This document shows, piece after piece, positions 45,000 through 54,377 of a DNA stretch of 64,000 nt. Below the pieces are notes generated by a model. It ran no database searches, had not been told where the DNA came from, and worked only from the letters and a program-made list of their open reading frames with translations. The stretch covers positions 1 through 64,000 of the forward strand of contig CAKZYA010000016.1 in the NCBI GenBank assembly GCA_937883755.1, written 5' to 3'. Source of the stretch: an uncultured Flammeovirgaceae bacterium. Its GTDB lineage: Bacteria > Bacteroidota > Bacteroidia > Cytophagales > Cyclobacteriaceae. The position numbers were made by a program, and so were the translations under genes. Every line of letters starts with the position of its first letter. Positions within the stretch are counted from its first letter, which is position 1.

Positions 45000-45513
45000 G
45001 ATGTTTAAGAATTAATTTTGAACTTTGTTGTAATGATGATTTGATTAATAATTCAGGATATTTTCCTGACTGAAATAAAATGTAACGTTACTTAATTGAA
45101 CCACTGAAGAAGGTTAAGCAAACCTGAAGATTTATGTACTCGCCGCACCGTTCTTTTTGGGTTACTGTCTGTGACAAATGTACGCGCTCTCTACCAGGTA
45201 GTTAAATTTTCGAGGTATACAGGAGGTGAACAATGGGAAAATATCAGGTAGACGAAAAGTGAACAAGATGTCACTACTGACACCCTTTTCAGTTTCAGTG
45301 CTACTAAGAGCAAGAAAAGAATACCTATTATAAGGTATTGATTATCAATTACTTGATTAGCTCGTACACTTATTGTCTACTAAAGTAGGCACGTGATTAA
45401 TCACGTGCCTACATCTCTAAAAAGGTGTTCAAAAAAATTTCTGAAACTAGGTTGTCATCTCTACTTTGCCTAATTGTAGGTAGACAAAGACGTAATTTGA
45501 CTGAGGGAAATTA
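45000..45513. other. Palindrome-rich regulatory region upstream of the lipoprotein cluster
   Basis: 514 nt, no gene seen. It contains TCAGGA-TATTT-TCCTGA (about 45053-45069), GTAACGTTAC (45082-45091), AATACCT/AGGTATT (45320-45339), ATTGAT-T-ATCAAT (45337-45349) and the 28-bp perfect palindrome at 45385-45412. The number of dyads suggests operator sites for the 44999 operon. Confidence 0.55.
45385..45412. promoter_or_regulatory. 28-bp perfect palindrome
   Basis: Each arm is GTAGGCACGTGATT, 14 bp, with no loop or mismatch. It lies about 100 nt downstream of the LuxR-type gene stop and about 390 nt upstream of the 44999 gene. No run of T follows on the minus strand, so it does not look like an ordinary terminator; a cruciform or a dimeric-regulator site fits better. 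Confidence 0.7.
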
Positions 45514-47268
45514 CTAGCTGGATGCTACCGGGTTATCTGAGTTTTGCTCCATATCGATAATGAAATCAAGCAGTTTTTCGTCTCGTTCCATTCCCAGTTT
45601 TTTGCGTAAGCGGTAGCGGGCGGTCTTTACACTATCGGGTGAAATGCCTAATACATTTGCCATCTCCTTCATACTCATGTTTAGCTTGAGTAAGGCACAA
45701 AGCTTTAGCTCGTTGGTAGATAGTTCCGGGCAACGGCTCTTCAGTTGAGTAAAAAAATCTTTATGTACCTCCTCAAAGTGTCGCTTAAAATCCTCCCACT
45801 CTCGATCAATGTGCAGGTTCTGCTCTACCATCCGACTGAGTGTATTTAATTGCTGCCGAACTTCGGGCTTGGCTTGCCGCTTCAGTTGCTGAATACCTGC
45901 TTTCAGTTCTTCCATCAATTCATTCTTTTGAATGAAATTAATTGTATAGCTGGTCAGCTCTTTGTTCTTATACTCTAGCTCATGGGTCAGTTCTTTTTGC
46001 TTCAGCTGAGCGTTTTCTAGTTCAGCTTGTGCCAATGCCTGACGCGACTGAAATACCTCCTGGTTTTTATCGAGCAACTCTTTATTTTTCTGAATTTTCA
46101 ATCGTTGCCGACTGGTAATTAAGTATCCCATCAGACCAAGAGTAATCATACCAATCAGTAGCCCATTTCTTAGGAAGTTTTGTATTCGGGCTTCTTGCTG
46201 CATCAGTTCCATGGACTGTTGTTGTACTAGCAGTTGCTGCTCCTGCTTTTCCAACTCATAGCGGCTTTCCAGGCGCACTACCTCTCTAAGCTTTTCTGCA
46301 TTGAGTAGACTATCTTGTAGGGCATAGAAATATTCGTGGTACTCAAGTGCTTGCTGGTAGCTTCCTTGCGCCTCGGCAACCTGTTTCAGAGCGAGATAAA
46401 CATCGCGTCTATTTTGTCGGGATCTTACCTTCGTCGCCTTCTTGAGAGCATGCAACAAATGTTTTTCGGCTTTGGAATAATTACCCTTGCTCTGCTCAAC
46501 ACTACCGAGAGTAAAGTACGTTAGTGATTTCCCGTGGCCATCTTGCTGAGCCTCTTGATACGGTAAAGCTTGATAACAATAGTCTGATGCTTGATCTAAT
46601 TTCCCGGTTGCCAGAGCAAGCTGCCCCAGGTGCAAGTAAGAAGTACCCAAACCATAGGTATAGTCTATAGAATCGCTGAGTTGGAGTGCCTGGTTAAAAT
46701 ATTGTCTGGCTTGAGTGTAATTTTGTTCAGCCTGATATAATTCACCAATGTGAATAGCCGTATGCATTTGTCGCTCCGGATTACCCAAGTTCTGAAAAGT
46801 ATGGTAAGCCTCCTCGTAGTAAGTTAAAGCTTCTTCGTGGCTCTGCTGATCGCTGTAGATTAGCCCCATGTTTAACAGAACATTAGCAATTCCCAATGAA
46901 TCTTCTAGGGACTGGTACTGAACTAGTGATTCCATCAGCAATGACAGACCATCCTCGTAATTGCCTTGCGCCCAATTAGCCACTCCCATCACACGCCGAG
47001 CCATTGCCAGTCCTGCAGGGTAATTCAGAGAGTCAGCCAGCACTAAGGCCTCTTTTCCGTATTGTACCGACTGATGAGGATCAACAATCCAGAATTCGTA
47101 GCCTAGCTTATTCAAAATATCTACCCGAACTGTGTCAGCAGCAGAATGCTGTTGTAGACGCTGTTGTAAGCTATCTAGTAGGTTTTTCTTATCATCAGCC
47201 AGGGTGACCGTTAGTAAGATCAGTTGCAGTCCAAGGGTTATTGTTAGGTACTTCATTAGGTTGTTCAT
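45514..47268 (-). CDS. TPR sensor-regulator with LuxR-type HTH
   Basis: 584 residues. Signal/anchor MKYLTITLGLQLILLTVTLA, then at least six TPR units (about 60-330; for example YDGLSLLMESLVQYQSLEDSLGIANVLLNMGLIYSDQQSHEEALTYYEEAY). A transmembrane helix follows (LRNGLLIGMITLGLMGYLI, about 362-380), then a long coiled coil and a C-terminal HTH (ELSTNELKLCALLKLNMSMKEMANVLGISPDSVKTARYRLRKKLG). This one-piece architecture, periplasmic TPR with cytosolic LuxR-like HTH, is common in Bacteroidota. Targets are unknown; the neighbouring palindromes are candidates. Confidence 0.88.
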   Translation of the reverse strand: MNNLMKYLTITLGLQLILLTVTLADDKKNLLDSLQQRLQQHSAADTVRVDILNKLGYEFWIVDPHQSVQYGKEALVLADSLNYPAGLAMARRVMGVANWAQGNYEDGLSLLMESLVQYQSLEDSLGIANVLLNMGLIYSDQQSHEEALTYYEEAYHTFQNLGNPERQMHTAIHIGELYQAEQNYTQARQYFNQALQLSDSIDYTYGLGTSYLHLGQLALATGKLDQASDYCYQALPYQEAQQDGHGKSLTYFTLGSVEQSKGNYSKAEKHLLHALKKATKVRSRQNRRDVYLALKQVAEAQGSYQQALEYHEYFYALQDSLLNAEKLREVVRLESRYELEKQEQQLLVQQQSMELMQQEARIQNFLRNGLLIGMITLGLMGYLITSRQRLKIQKNKELLDKNQEVFQSRQALAQAELENAQLKQKELTHELEYKNKELTSYTINFIQKNELMEELKAGIQQLKRQAKPEVRQQLNTLSRMVEQNLHIDREWEDFKRHFEEVHKDFFTQLKSRCPELSTNELKLCALLKLNMSMKEMANVLGISPDSVKTARYRLRKKLGMERDEKLLDFIIDMEQNSDNPVASS

Positions 47269-47474
47269 CTTGCGTTCTCACACTACATGACTAAGGTACA
47301 AAATATAATATAAAACAATGGTTGATCACTGTCATTAGTAATTTAGTCCAAAACACTTAGTATTATATCTAACAGTTTGCTCCTGAAATATTTTTTCAAC
47401 AAAAACTATAAGCATTTTTCAATAAAATGCACTATATTTAATTAGTATTTTTTGACCCTCTATCATTTTAGACT

Positions 47475-47945
47475 ATGAAAAACCTTGAACTAAACTCGTC
47501 GACAGAACTGGATAGCCTACTCCAACAGCTATCGGCTCACACTGGTTATACCAGTCCGACCGATAATTATCGGCATCTTAAAATTATTTTTGATGTAATT
47601 CGGCAGTACTCTAGCTTTGAGGAAGCTATCAAGTTTAACGAGATCCTTCCGTTGCCCTTTAAGGCTATTTTTTTAGACGCTTGGCATATACCTTCCGGTG
47701 ATAGGCAGTCATTTGAAAGCATAGAACAGTTGGCCGAAGTTATTGCCCAACACGAATACTCCGACCTCTCTACCGCTGATGCACGTCAACTACTCCGCAA
47801 GGTATTTACTTTTCTAGGGTACTTTACTCCTCCAAAGCGCATGCAAGAGGGGTTATCATTCTTACCTAGCGAATTTCGATCATTACTTCTACACGACCCT
47901 AGTTTAAGATACGCATATTCTGATACTTGTATCTGGCTATCTTAA
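47475..47945 (+). CDS. DUF2267-like small protein
   Basis: 156 residues, no signal peptide. Helical. The segment YRHLKIIFDVIRQYSSFEEAIKFNEILPLPFKAIFLDAWHIPSG resembles the DUF2267 pattern (paired helices with LPxxxxxxxxxxW), but the match is from memory. The C-terminal part (LRKVFTFLGYFTPPKRMQEGLSFLPSEFRSLL) would be the second half of such a domain. Divergent from the TPR-LuxR gene. Confidence 0.55.
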   Translation: MKNLELNSSTELDSLLQQLSAHTGYTSPTDNYRHLKIIFDVIRQYSSFEEAIKFNEILPLPFKAIFLDAWHIPSGDRQSFESIEQLAEVIAQHEYSDLSTADARQLLRKVFTFLGYFTPPKRMQEGLSFLPSEFRSLLLHDPSLRYAYSDTCIWLS

Positions 47946-47948
47946 GCG

Positions 47949-48896
47949 TTATTCATTTGCGATAAACTGCTGGATGTTTTGAAATACCTGGTCAATGAGC
48001 AGGGTTCGAGATTCTATGCTAGCCCAGCCAACATGCGGAGTAAGTAGAAGTCTTTCTTTATGTTTCACTTGTAAGTAGGGATGAGATAATGGAAACGGCT
48101 CATTCTGGTAAACATCAATAGCTGCCCCTCCAATTATTTTTTCATCAATTGCTCGTGCCAGATCAATTTCATTGATAATACCACCGCGCCCGGTATTTAC
48201 TAGCAAACTATGCGGCATCATTTTACACAGCTGTTCGTAATTCAGCAAGTTGTGCGTATTCTCATTCAAGGGGGCGTGAACTGAAACCACATCTGAAGTC
48301 TGAAGCAACTCGTCTAACGATAGCTGGGGGTAGACAGCATGACTATTTTTACCTGATGTAGAGTAATAAACAACCCGAGTACCTAGTGCTTCCGCAATCT
48401 TAGCAACTTGCTTTCCAATATTACCCAGCCCGATAATTCCAAACTGCCGTCCTTTCAGCTGCCAAAAGCTAGGCCCTAAGTGAGTAAAGAGAGGCTGCTG
48501 ACTATACTGGCCGGAATAGACATACTCATTGTAGTAATCGTGCCTATGCAGTAGGTGTAACAGTACCCCGACCGTTAGTTGAGCAACACTGTAGGTAGAG
48601 TAATCTTCCACATTCTTCACTACAATATTTTGCTGCTTGGCTGCCTCTAAATCTACGTTATTCATACCCGTAGCCGCTACACAGATAAGGCGCAAGTTTT
48701 TTGCAGAACGCATTGCCGTCTTGCTAATCACTACCTTATTAGTAATTACAATTTCCTGATCAGCAATTCGGGTTACTACCTCCTCCGGGCGGGTCTGAGA
48801 GTACGTTTTATACTCACCTAAATCGGAAAAACAGTTCAAATTAAGCACATTCCCCAAAGTGTCAGTATCTAAAAATACAATACGGTATTTAGACAT
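47949..48896 (-). CDS. D-2-hydroxyacid dehydrogenase (NAD-dependent)
   Basis: 315 residues. NAD motif GIIGLGNIGKQVAKIAEALG (about 152-171). Catalytic Arg in VNTGRGGIINE, Glu in AIDVYQNEPFP, His in LLTPHVGWAS. Reduces a 2-oxo acid; glycerate/hydroxypyruvate-type enzymes share this pattern, but the substrate cannot be read off. Convergent with the 47475 gene, 3 nt between stops. Confidence 0.92.
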   Translation of the reverse strand: MSKYRIVFLDTDTLGNVLNLNCFSDLGEYKTYSQTRPEEVVTRIADQEIVITNKVVISKTAMRSAKNLRLICVAATGMNNVDLEAAKQQNIVVKNVEDYSTYSVAQLTVGVLLHLLHRHDYYNEYVYSGQYSQQPLFTHLGPSFWQLKGRQFGIIGLGNIGKQVAKIAEALGTRVVYYSTSGKNSHAVYPQLSLDELLQTSDVVSVHAPLNENTHNLLNYEQLCKMMPHSLLVNTGRGGIINEIDLARAIDEKIIGGAAIDVYQNEPFPLSHPYLQVKHKERLLLTPHVGWASIESRTLLIDQVFQNIQQFIANE

Positions 48897-49032
48897 AAAG
48901 AAGCTTGTTTTACCTCATCTCAAAATAATCTAACCAACAAAACTCTATCCGATAAAAACATATTAATTGGTTGGACATAGCAAGATGGAAAATACATGGA
49001 ATAGTAGTTAAAACCGTGAAGTGACACAAATA

Positions 49033-49064
49033 TTTATAAAATTCCGAACAAAATATTAGCTTTG
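49033..49064 (+). promoter_or_regulatory. Possible promoter of the CheB-CheR-kinase gene
   Basis: TAGCTTTG (49057-49064) matches TAnnTTTG exactly; the -33 region has TTTA instead of TTTG (49033-49036, 20-nt spacing). The message would have a very short leader before ATG 49080. Confidence 0.4.
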
Positions 49065-49079
49065 AGAAAACCGCAGCCT

Positions 49080-52000
49080 ATGACTGATAAAAACAACTTC
49101 TTTGTAGTAGGTATTGGAGCTTCTGCCGGTGGACTTCAAGCTCTTCAAGCGTTCTTTTCGGCACTACCTGATCAAAACCCGGCTGCTTTCGTAGTGATTC
49201 AGCATCTGTCGCCTGATTTTAAAAGTATGATGGATGAATTATTAGCCAAGTACACCAAAATGACCATCATTAAGGTAACTAAACCCGTTCAGGTACAGCC
49301 TAACCACGTGTACGTAATGAGCCCCAAGCGGAACCTGGAACTGGTGAATGGCTCACTTACACCGGTTCCCCCCGACGCCTACGAAAAACCTAACCTGCCG
49401 ATTGACCTGTTCTTTAAATCATTAGGCCGAGAGTGGCGGAATAATTCGGTGGGCATCATACTCACGGGTACAGGAACCGATGGCAGTCGGGGTATTAACG
49501 CTATTAAAGAACAAGGAGGCATTGTGATGGCGCAAAACCCTAACTCTGCCAAGTTTGACGGTATGCCCAATGCTGCCGTGCATACCGGCTTAACCGATTT
49601 TGTACTGGAGCTGCCTCAATTAGCACAAGAAACTCAACGAGTGATCAATCGTCTTCCTCGATTTTCCGAAAATGGAGATACCCTCTCTTTCACTGACCGG
49701 GGTCACCTTGCCCATATTCTTAACCTCATTGCCAAGAAAACTCGGCTAGATTTTAGCTTTTACAAGGAAGCCACCATCCTACGGAGAATACAGAAACGGA
49801 TGCATATCGTAAATGCCGATATTCTGGAAGATTATTACAATATCCTTCTTTCTAATGCGGCCGAGGTGGAACAATTGGGAAATGAAATTCTGATTGGTGT
49901 TTCTAGCTTTTTCCGGGATGGAAAGCCGTGGAAAGCATTTCAGGAAAAAGTAATGCCAGCTTTAGCGCAGAAAATTCGGGATGGTGATTCTCTTCGGGTA
50001 TGGGTAGCGGGATGCTCTACCGGAGAAGAAGCATATACTATCGGGATGATCATTGACGACTATCTGGCCAAGCATCAACTTAAACCTGATTATAAGATTT
50101 TTGGCTCGGACATTGACAAACGAGCCATTCAAACTGCGGGACTAGGTGTATACAGCCATAGTATTGCTGATAGTATTCCGGAGGAGTATCTAGCGTACTA
50201 TTTCAGTCGATCAGCTAAGACCTACCGGGTTAAGAAATTTTTCCGTGATCATTTTGTGTTTGCTTCTCATAACATCATCTCTGATCCGCCCTTTATCAGA
50301 ATGGATGTAGTTTCTTGCCGTAATGTACTGATTTATTTTAATAATGATGTTCAGCAAAAGGTAATGTCCCACTTTCACTTCTCGCTTAGCCAAGATGGTT
50401 TTCTAATATTGGGAAAAAGCGAGAGTATTGGGCACTTGCAACGTTTTTTTACCACTCCCCTTAAGAATGTCAACATTTTCCAGAATCAGGTAGCCTCATC
50501 GGGTAAGCAGCTTTCGGTTGCCCCCCGCGAACTTAATACTGAGCCTGGTGGCCAATACGCCACTGGAATCAGAAAAAGTGCTCCGCTTACTACTGTTGCC
50601 ATTAAGACCATGATTGCTGATTCCTACGATGAAGCAGGCGTACTAGTAAATGCAGATTGTTACATTCTCTATACACTTGGCAATGTGGTCAACTATTTTC
50701 ATTTTCCTAAAAAGGATTTGAGAATGCACTTGGAGGATGTGATGGATACTGACGAGTATCTGTTAGTGAAAAGTGGGGTACGAGAAGCACTGAAAGATAA
50801 AAAGGCAGTATACCACCAAGATGTATTATTTGTGAAAGGGCGCAGTAAGCATGTTGTCACCCTGCGGTTTAAGTCACTCTCTTCTTCCTTCTTTGACAAA
50901 GAAGTGGTTTACATTGAATTCCAGAACCCTCGTAAACCCGACCAGAATGACAAAAAGATTATCAGCCAATCTAAAAATACTGACCGCCGGGTTGCCTTAC
51001 TTGAAAAGGAGGTAGATGAGAAGCAACGTTTACTTCAAACTCTTCGTGAAGAGCTAGATACCCACAGTGAAGAGCTACAGACCACCAACGAGGAATTACT
51101 GGCTTCTAACGAAGAGCTACAAAGCTCTAATGAAGAACTACAATCTGTAAATGAAGAACTATACTCGCTCAACTCAGAACTAGAAGACAAAATAAAAGAG
51201 GTAACTGAGGCCAACAACGACGTAGTTAACCTATTTAACAGTACCCAGATTGCTACGGTTTTTATTGACCAAGATCTGAAGATTCGTCGGATGACCTCAA
51301 ACATCTCAAACATTATTAATATTAATGATAAAGATATTGGTCGATCCCTTGAGCATTTCACTACGAACCTCGTCGATATTTCGTTGGTTGATTTAGCTCG
51401 GCAAGCTACCAGCGACGGAAATACCGTAGAACAAGAAGTTAGTATTCACTTTAACGATCGTTACTACCTGATGCGAATGCTCCCCTACTACGAAGCAGAA
51501 GGTAAAGCTAATGGGTTGGTAATTACTTTTGTTGACATTACTGAAAAAGAACGGAGCCGCCAACAGATGAAAGAAATTGCCGAGCGGCTTAATCTCGTGC
51601 TTCATTCATCTAATGTTGGTACCTGGGAGTATGATTTACAAACTGAAGAAGTAAAAGGCGACTCCCGTTTGTACGAACTGTTTGACCTACCTGAAGGAAA
51701 ACTCAAATTTGAGCAAATAGTCTCTCGTATTCATCCTGAAGATTATCCGCAAGTATCTGATGCCTTAGACCAAGCCATCAAAAAGAACCAAATGTACAAG
51801 ACTGAATTTAGGGTAGTACGCAGCAACGGTGAAATTACCCATTTAATTGGACAAGGAAGTTTAGTTGACAGCAAGGGTGAGAAATCTCACAAAATATTAG
51901 GTATCAACCTAGATATTACCAAACAAAAGCAAAATGAGGAAGATAAAATCCAGTATGGCAAACTTCTAGAAGAATCATACAATGAGATTTACATCTTTGA

Positions 52001-53417
52001 TGCACAAAGTCTGAACTTTATTAATGTCAACCAGGGTGCCTTGTATAACCTAGGATACTCTATGCCGGAAATGCAACAACTAACGCCGATTGATCTAAAA
52101 GATGAGTTTACGGCCGAATCCTTTTCAGACTTAATCACCCCTCTCCGCAATGGTGAAGAAGAAGTACTTACCTATGAAACCACCCATAAACGCAAAGATG
52201 GTAGTCACTATGATGTACTGGTAAACTTACAGCTATCAACCTTCCGGCACCAGAAAATATTTGTAGCAATTGTACAAGATATCACCATAATCAATCAAGC
52301 GTACGAGCAACTTCGCCAAAGTGAAGAACGCTTAGCTTTTGCTATTAGTGGTACCTCCGATGGTATCTGGGATTGGGAAGATATGCAGAAAGATAGTGCT
52401 TGGTGGTCACCTCGCCTTTACGACCTACTGGGCTATGAAGATGGTGAGATAGAGACTAATAATAAGAGTTTTCAGGCTATCAGCCATCCTGACGATGTAG
52501 ATGCCTGGCAACCAGTATTGGAGAAACACCTGAAGGAGGGTACACCTTATGATGTAACTATGCGCCTCAAGCATAAGATCAAAGGTTACCGATGGTTCCG
52601 ATCGCGAGGGAAAGCCATTTACAATAACCAAGGCCAGCCAGTTCGGCTAAGTGGGGTAATTTCTGATGTGCATGATCAAAAAACAGCGGAACGAAAACTG
52701 AAGAAATCCAACCGAGAGCTACGCGTAGCCAATGAATATCTGGACAATTTTGTATTCACAGCAGCTCATGATCTCCGGGCACCAGTGGCTAACCTTAAAT
52801 CGCTCTCTAGTTTACTAGAGTCTGAAAATGGGCATGATAGCCGGGTAGTTAAAAAAATCAACCAATCTCTCAATCGCCTGGAAAACACCCTTCAGGGCAT
52901 TATTCGTATTCTAGATATTCAGCAGTCTGATGATGAAGAATACCAATTACTCCGATTTGATGAAGCTCTAGCAACCGCCCGAGACGAGATTGAATTAGAA
53001 ATTGAGTTTACTGATGTTACTATTGAGCGTGATTTTGCTGTAAAAACTGTTCAGTACGTAGAATATTATTTAGTTACTATTCTCAAAAACCTGTTAACCA
53101 ATGCTATAAAGTACCACGCCGAAGGTCGCCCCCCTCATATCCACATCAGAACCAAAAAAACAGACGGTTATATTCTTTTAGAAATACAAGATAACGGTGC
53201 CGGATTTGATGTGGAACGGTACGGTAATAAAATTTTTAAGCCCTTTAAAAGAGTGAACCCCTCTGGAAATGGATCGGGGGTTGGCCTGCATATTGTTAAA
53301 ACTATTGTTGAAAAGAATGGCGGAAAAATTGAAGTACAGAGCCAGCTCGATAAAGGTACTATTTTTTTTGTTTACCTAATGCCCTATCCTGATGTTGAGA
53401 AGAATACTTCTGATTGA
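49080..53417 (+). CDS. CheB-CheR-PAS hybrid sensor histidine kinase
   Basis: About 1445 residues from ATG 49080 (an upstream TTG is less likely). Order: CheB methylesterase (FVVGIGASAGGLQAL with Ser15, VIQHLSPDF with His42, LTGTGTDGSRGI). Next a CheR methyltransferase (IAKKTRLDFSFYKEATILRRIQKRM; RVWVAGCSTGEEAYTIGMI). Then a long Glu/Asn coiled coil with heptad ELQSSNEELQSVNEEL, at least three PAS/PAC domains (about 720-1190), HisKA with FTAAHDLRAPVANLKSL, and HATPase_c (ENDxx-type QDNGAGFD, GSGVGLHIVKTIVEKNGG). Fusion proteins of this order are known in many phyla and form a single phospho-relay unit. There is no chemoreceptor gene nearby. The 3' end overlaps the response regulator gene by 26 nt. 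Confidence 0.93.
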   Translation: MTDKNNFFVVGIGASAGGLQALQAFFSALPDQNPAAFVVIQHLSPDFKSMMDELLAKYTKMTIIKVTKPVQVQPNHVYVMSPKRNLELVNGSLTPVPPDAYEKPNLPIDLFFKSLGREWRNNSVGIILTGTGTDGSRGINAIKEQGGIVMAQNPNSAKFDGMPNAAVHTGLTDFVLELPQLAQETQRVINRLPRFSENGDTLSFTDRGHLAHILNLIAKKTRLDFSFYKEATILRRIQKRMHIVNADILEDYYNILLSNAAEVEQLGNEILIGVSSFFRDGKPWKAFQEKVMPALAQKIRDGDSLRVWVAGCSTGEEAYTIGMIIDDYLAKHQLKPDYKIFGSDIDKRAIQTAGLGVYSHSIADSIPEEYLAYYFSRSAKTYRVKKFFRDHFVFASHNIISDPPFIRMDVVSCRNVLIYFNNDVQQKVMSHFHFSLSQDGFLILGKSESIGHLQRFFTTPLKNVNIFQNQVASSGKQLSVAPRELNTEPGGQYATGIRKSAPLTTVAIKTMIADSYDEAGVLVNADCYILYTLGNVVNYFHFPKKDLRMHLEDVMDTDEYLLVKSGVREALKDKKAVYHQDVLFVKGRSKHVVTLRFKSLSSSFFDKEVVYIEFQNPRKPDQNDKKIISQSKNTDRRVALLEKEVDEKQRLLQTLREELDTHSEELQTTNEELLASNEELQSSNEELQSVNEELYSLNSELEDKIKEVTEANNDVVNLFNSTQIATVFIDQDLKIRRMTSNISNIININDKDIGRSLEHFTTNLVDISLVDLARQATSDGNTVEQEVSIHFNDRYYLMRMLPYYEAEGKANGLVITFVDITEKERSRQQMKEIAERLNLVLHSSNVGTWEYDLQTEEVKGDSRLYELFDLPEGKLKFEQIVSRIHPEDYPQVSDALDQAIKKNQMYKTEFRVVRSNGEITHLIGQGSLVDSKGEKSHKILGINLDITKQKQNEEDKIQYGKLLEESYNEIYIFDAQSLNFINVNQGALYNLGYSMPEMQQLTPIDLKDEFTAESFSDLITPLRNGEEEVLTYETTHKRKDGSHYDVLVNLQLSTFRHQKIFVAIVQDITIINQAYEQLRQSEERLAFAISGTSDGIWDWEDMQKDSAWWSPRLYDLLGYEDGEIETNNKSFQAISHPDDVDAWQPVLEKHLKEGTPYDVTMRLKHKIKGYRWFRSRGKAIYNNQGQPVRLSGVISDVHDQKTAERKLKKSNRELRVANEYLDNFVFTAAHDLRAPVANLKSLSSLLESENGHDSRVVKKINQSLNRLENTLQGIIRILDIQQSDDEEYQLLRFDEALATARDEIELEIEFTDVTIERDFAVKTVQYVEYYLVTILKNLLTNAIKYHAEGRPPHIHIRTKKTDGYILLEIQDNGAGFDVERYGNKIFKPFKRVNPSGNGSGVGLHIVKTIVEKNGGKIEVQSQLDKGTIFFVYLMPYPDVEKNTSD

Positions 53418-53781
53418 TGATGACGAGATCAATAATTTCATCGCTGAAGAATGGTTAAAGTCTAATTATCAAGGCACAACGTTTCATGCCTTCCTCAATG
53501 TGGAAAATGCCCTGACCTACTTGCGCTCGTGTACATCTACCGAGTTTCCTGAACTAATACTGTGTGACCTTAAAATGCCCATGTACAATGGCTTTGAGTT
53601 TATTGAGCTATACGAAAACGAGTTCTATGCCGAACACCCCGACACCAAACTCATTGTTGTGAGTTCTTCTTTACGAAAACAAGACATTGGCAAAGCTAAA
53701 GCGTACAAATCTGTAAGTGACTTTGTAGCTAAGCATTCTATTCAGGAAAATTTCCGGTTCATTCTTGAGCAACATTTCTAG
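53392..53781 (+). CDS. Single-domain response regulator
   Basis: 129 residues, receiver domain only. Acidic pocket LIDDDE (about 7-12), phospho-acceptor Asp in LILCDLKMPMYNGFEF, Thr/Ser switch in IVVSSS, Lys position near SDFVAKHS. No output domain. It overlaps the upstream kinase by 26 nt, so it is almost certainly its partner and is translationally coupled to it. Confidence 0.93.
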   Translation: MLRRILLIDDDEINNFIAEEWLKSNYQGTTFHAFLNVENALTYLRSCTSTEFPELILCDLKMPMYNGFEFIELYENEFYAEHPDTKLIVVSSSLRKQDIGKAKAYKSVSDFVAKHSIQENFRFILEQHF

Positions 53782-53852
53782 AATGGAAGAATATTCCTAT
53801 TAAACCCTTCATTTCACCGTCTACCACAAATCGAAAAGGACATCGGCACTAT

Positions 53853-54101
53853 TTGCGAGCTACTACTAAGAAAGAGGGTACTTGGTACGATATTATTCGC
53901 CATCCTGAATGCTACGCTGATGATGAACTACTACTGCAGCTACCCCGCGGCTTTGAATTTTATGAATGCCCTTTTGGTGCCCGGGTTGTACTGAGAAAAG
54001 TACTAAAAAGTAAAATCACTGACGGTGAAATCAACATCATAGAGCAGGTGATGCAACAACATGAGAGCGTAAAAGATTACTTACTCAACCGGGATGAGTA
54101 A
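53853..54101 (+). CDS. Small hypothetical protein, start uncertain
   Basis: The frame is open from before 53853 without an ATG; a TTG at 53853 would give 82 residues (RATTKKEGTWYDIIRHPECYADDELLLQLPRGFEFYECPFGARVVLRKVLKSKITDGEINIIEQVMQQHESVKDYLLN). The composition looks like real protein, but I do not recognise the family. The TAA at 54099-54101 is followed in the same frame by the stop-bearing stretch 54102-54377, so this may be the intact head of a decaying gene. Confidence 0.45.
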   Translation: MRATTKKEGTWYDIIRHPECYADDELLLQLPRGFEFYECPFGARVVLRKVLKSKITDGEINIIEQVMQQHESVKDYLLNRDE

Positions 54102-54377
54102 AGTATTTTTGTATATCAGACTGGACATACCGAAGCAGATACCTTGTATGATAAAGAACTGTTTCGTCAGATTCAGTAGTACGATGCCAAATTGCAATTT
54201 CGTAAGACTAAGGAAGAAACCTACCAGGCTCAGTGCTTCTGTCACTTGAATCGCTACCACAGATAGATTACTCTGGAAACCAGTCTTCACCTAGGTGACC
54301 TCGCCCAAAAGCTCTGTTACTATATTGATAAAGAAAGCTTACTGGAGTTTTGGATCGAGGGCGAGGAAAATTGGTGA
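54102..54377 (+). pseudogene. Degenerate coding sequence with two in-frame TAG codons
   Basis: The frame continues from the gene above for 92 codons ending at TGA 54375-54377. Only two stops interrupt it: TAG at 54177-54179 and TAG at 54264-54266. The translation is protein-like (FVYQTGHTEADTLYDKELFRQIQ, YDAKLQFRKTKEETYQAQCFCHLNRYH, ITLETSLHLGDLAQKLCYYIDKESLLEFWIEGEENW). I do not recognise the family. Two ambers and no start point to a pseudogene. Confidence 0.5.

Noticed and set aside
45385-45412. The 28-bp palindrome as a rho-independent terminator of the TPR-LuxR gene.
   Set aside because: The minus-strand sequence after it (TTTAGTAGAC) has no proper T run and there is no loop, although termination is not excluded.
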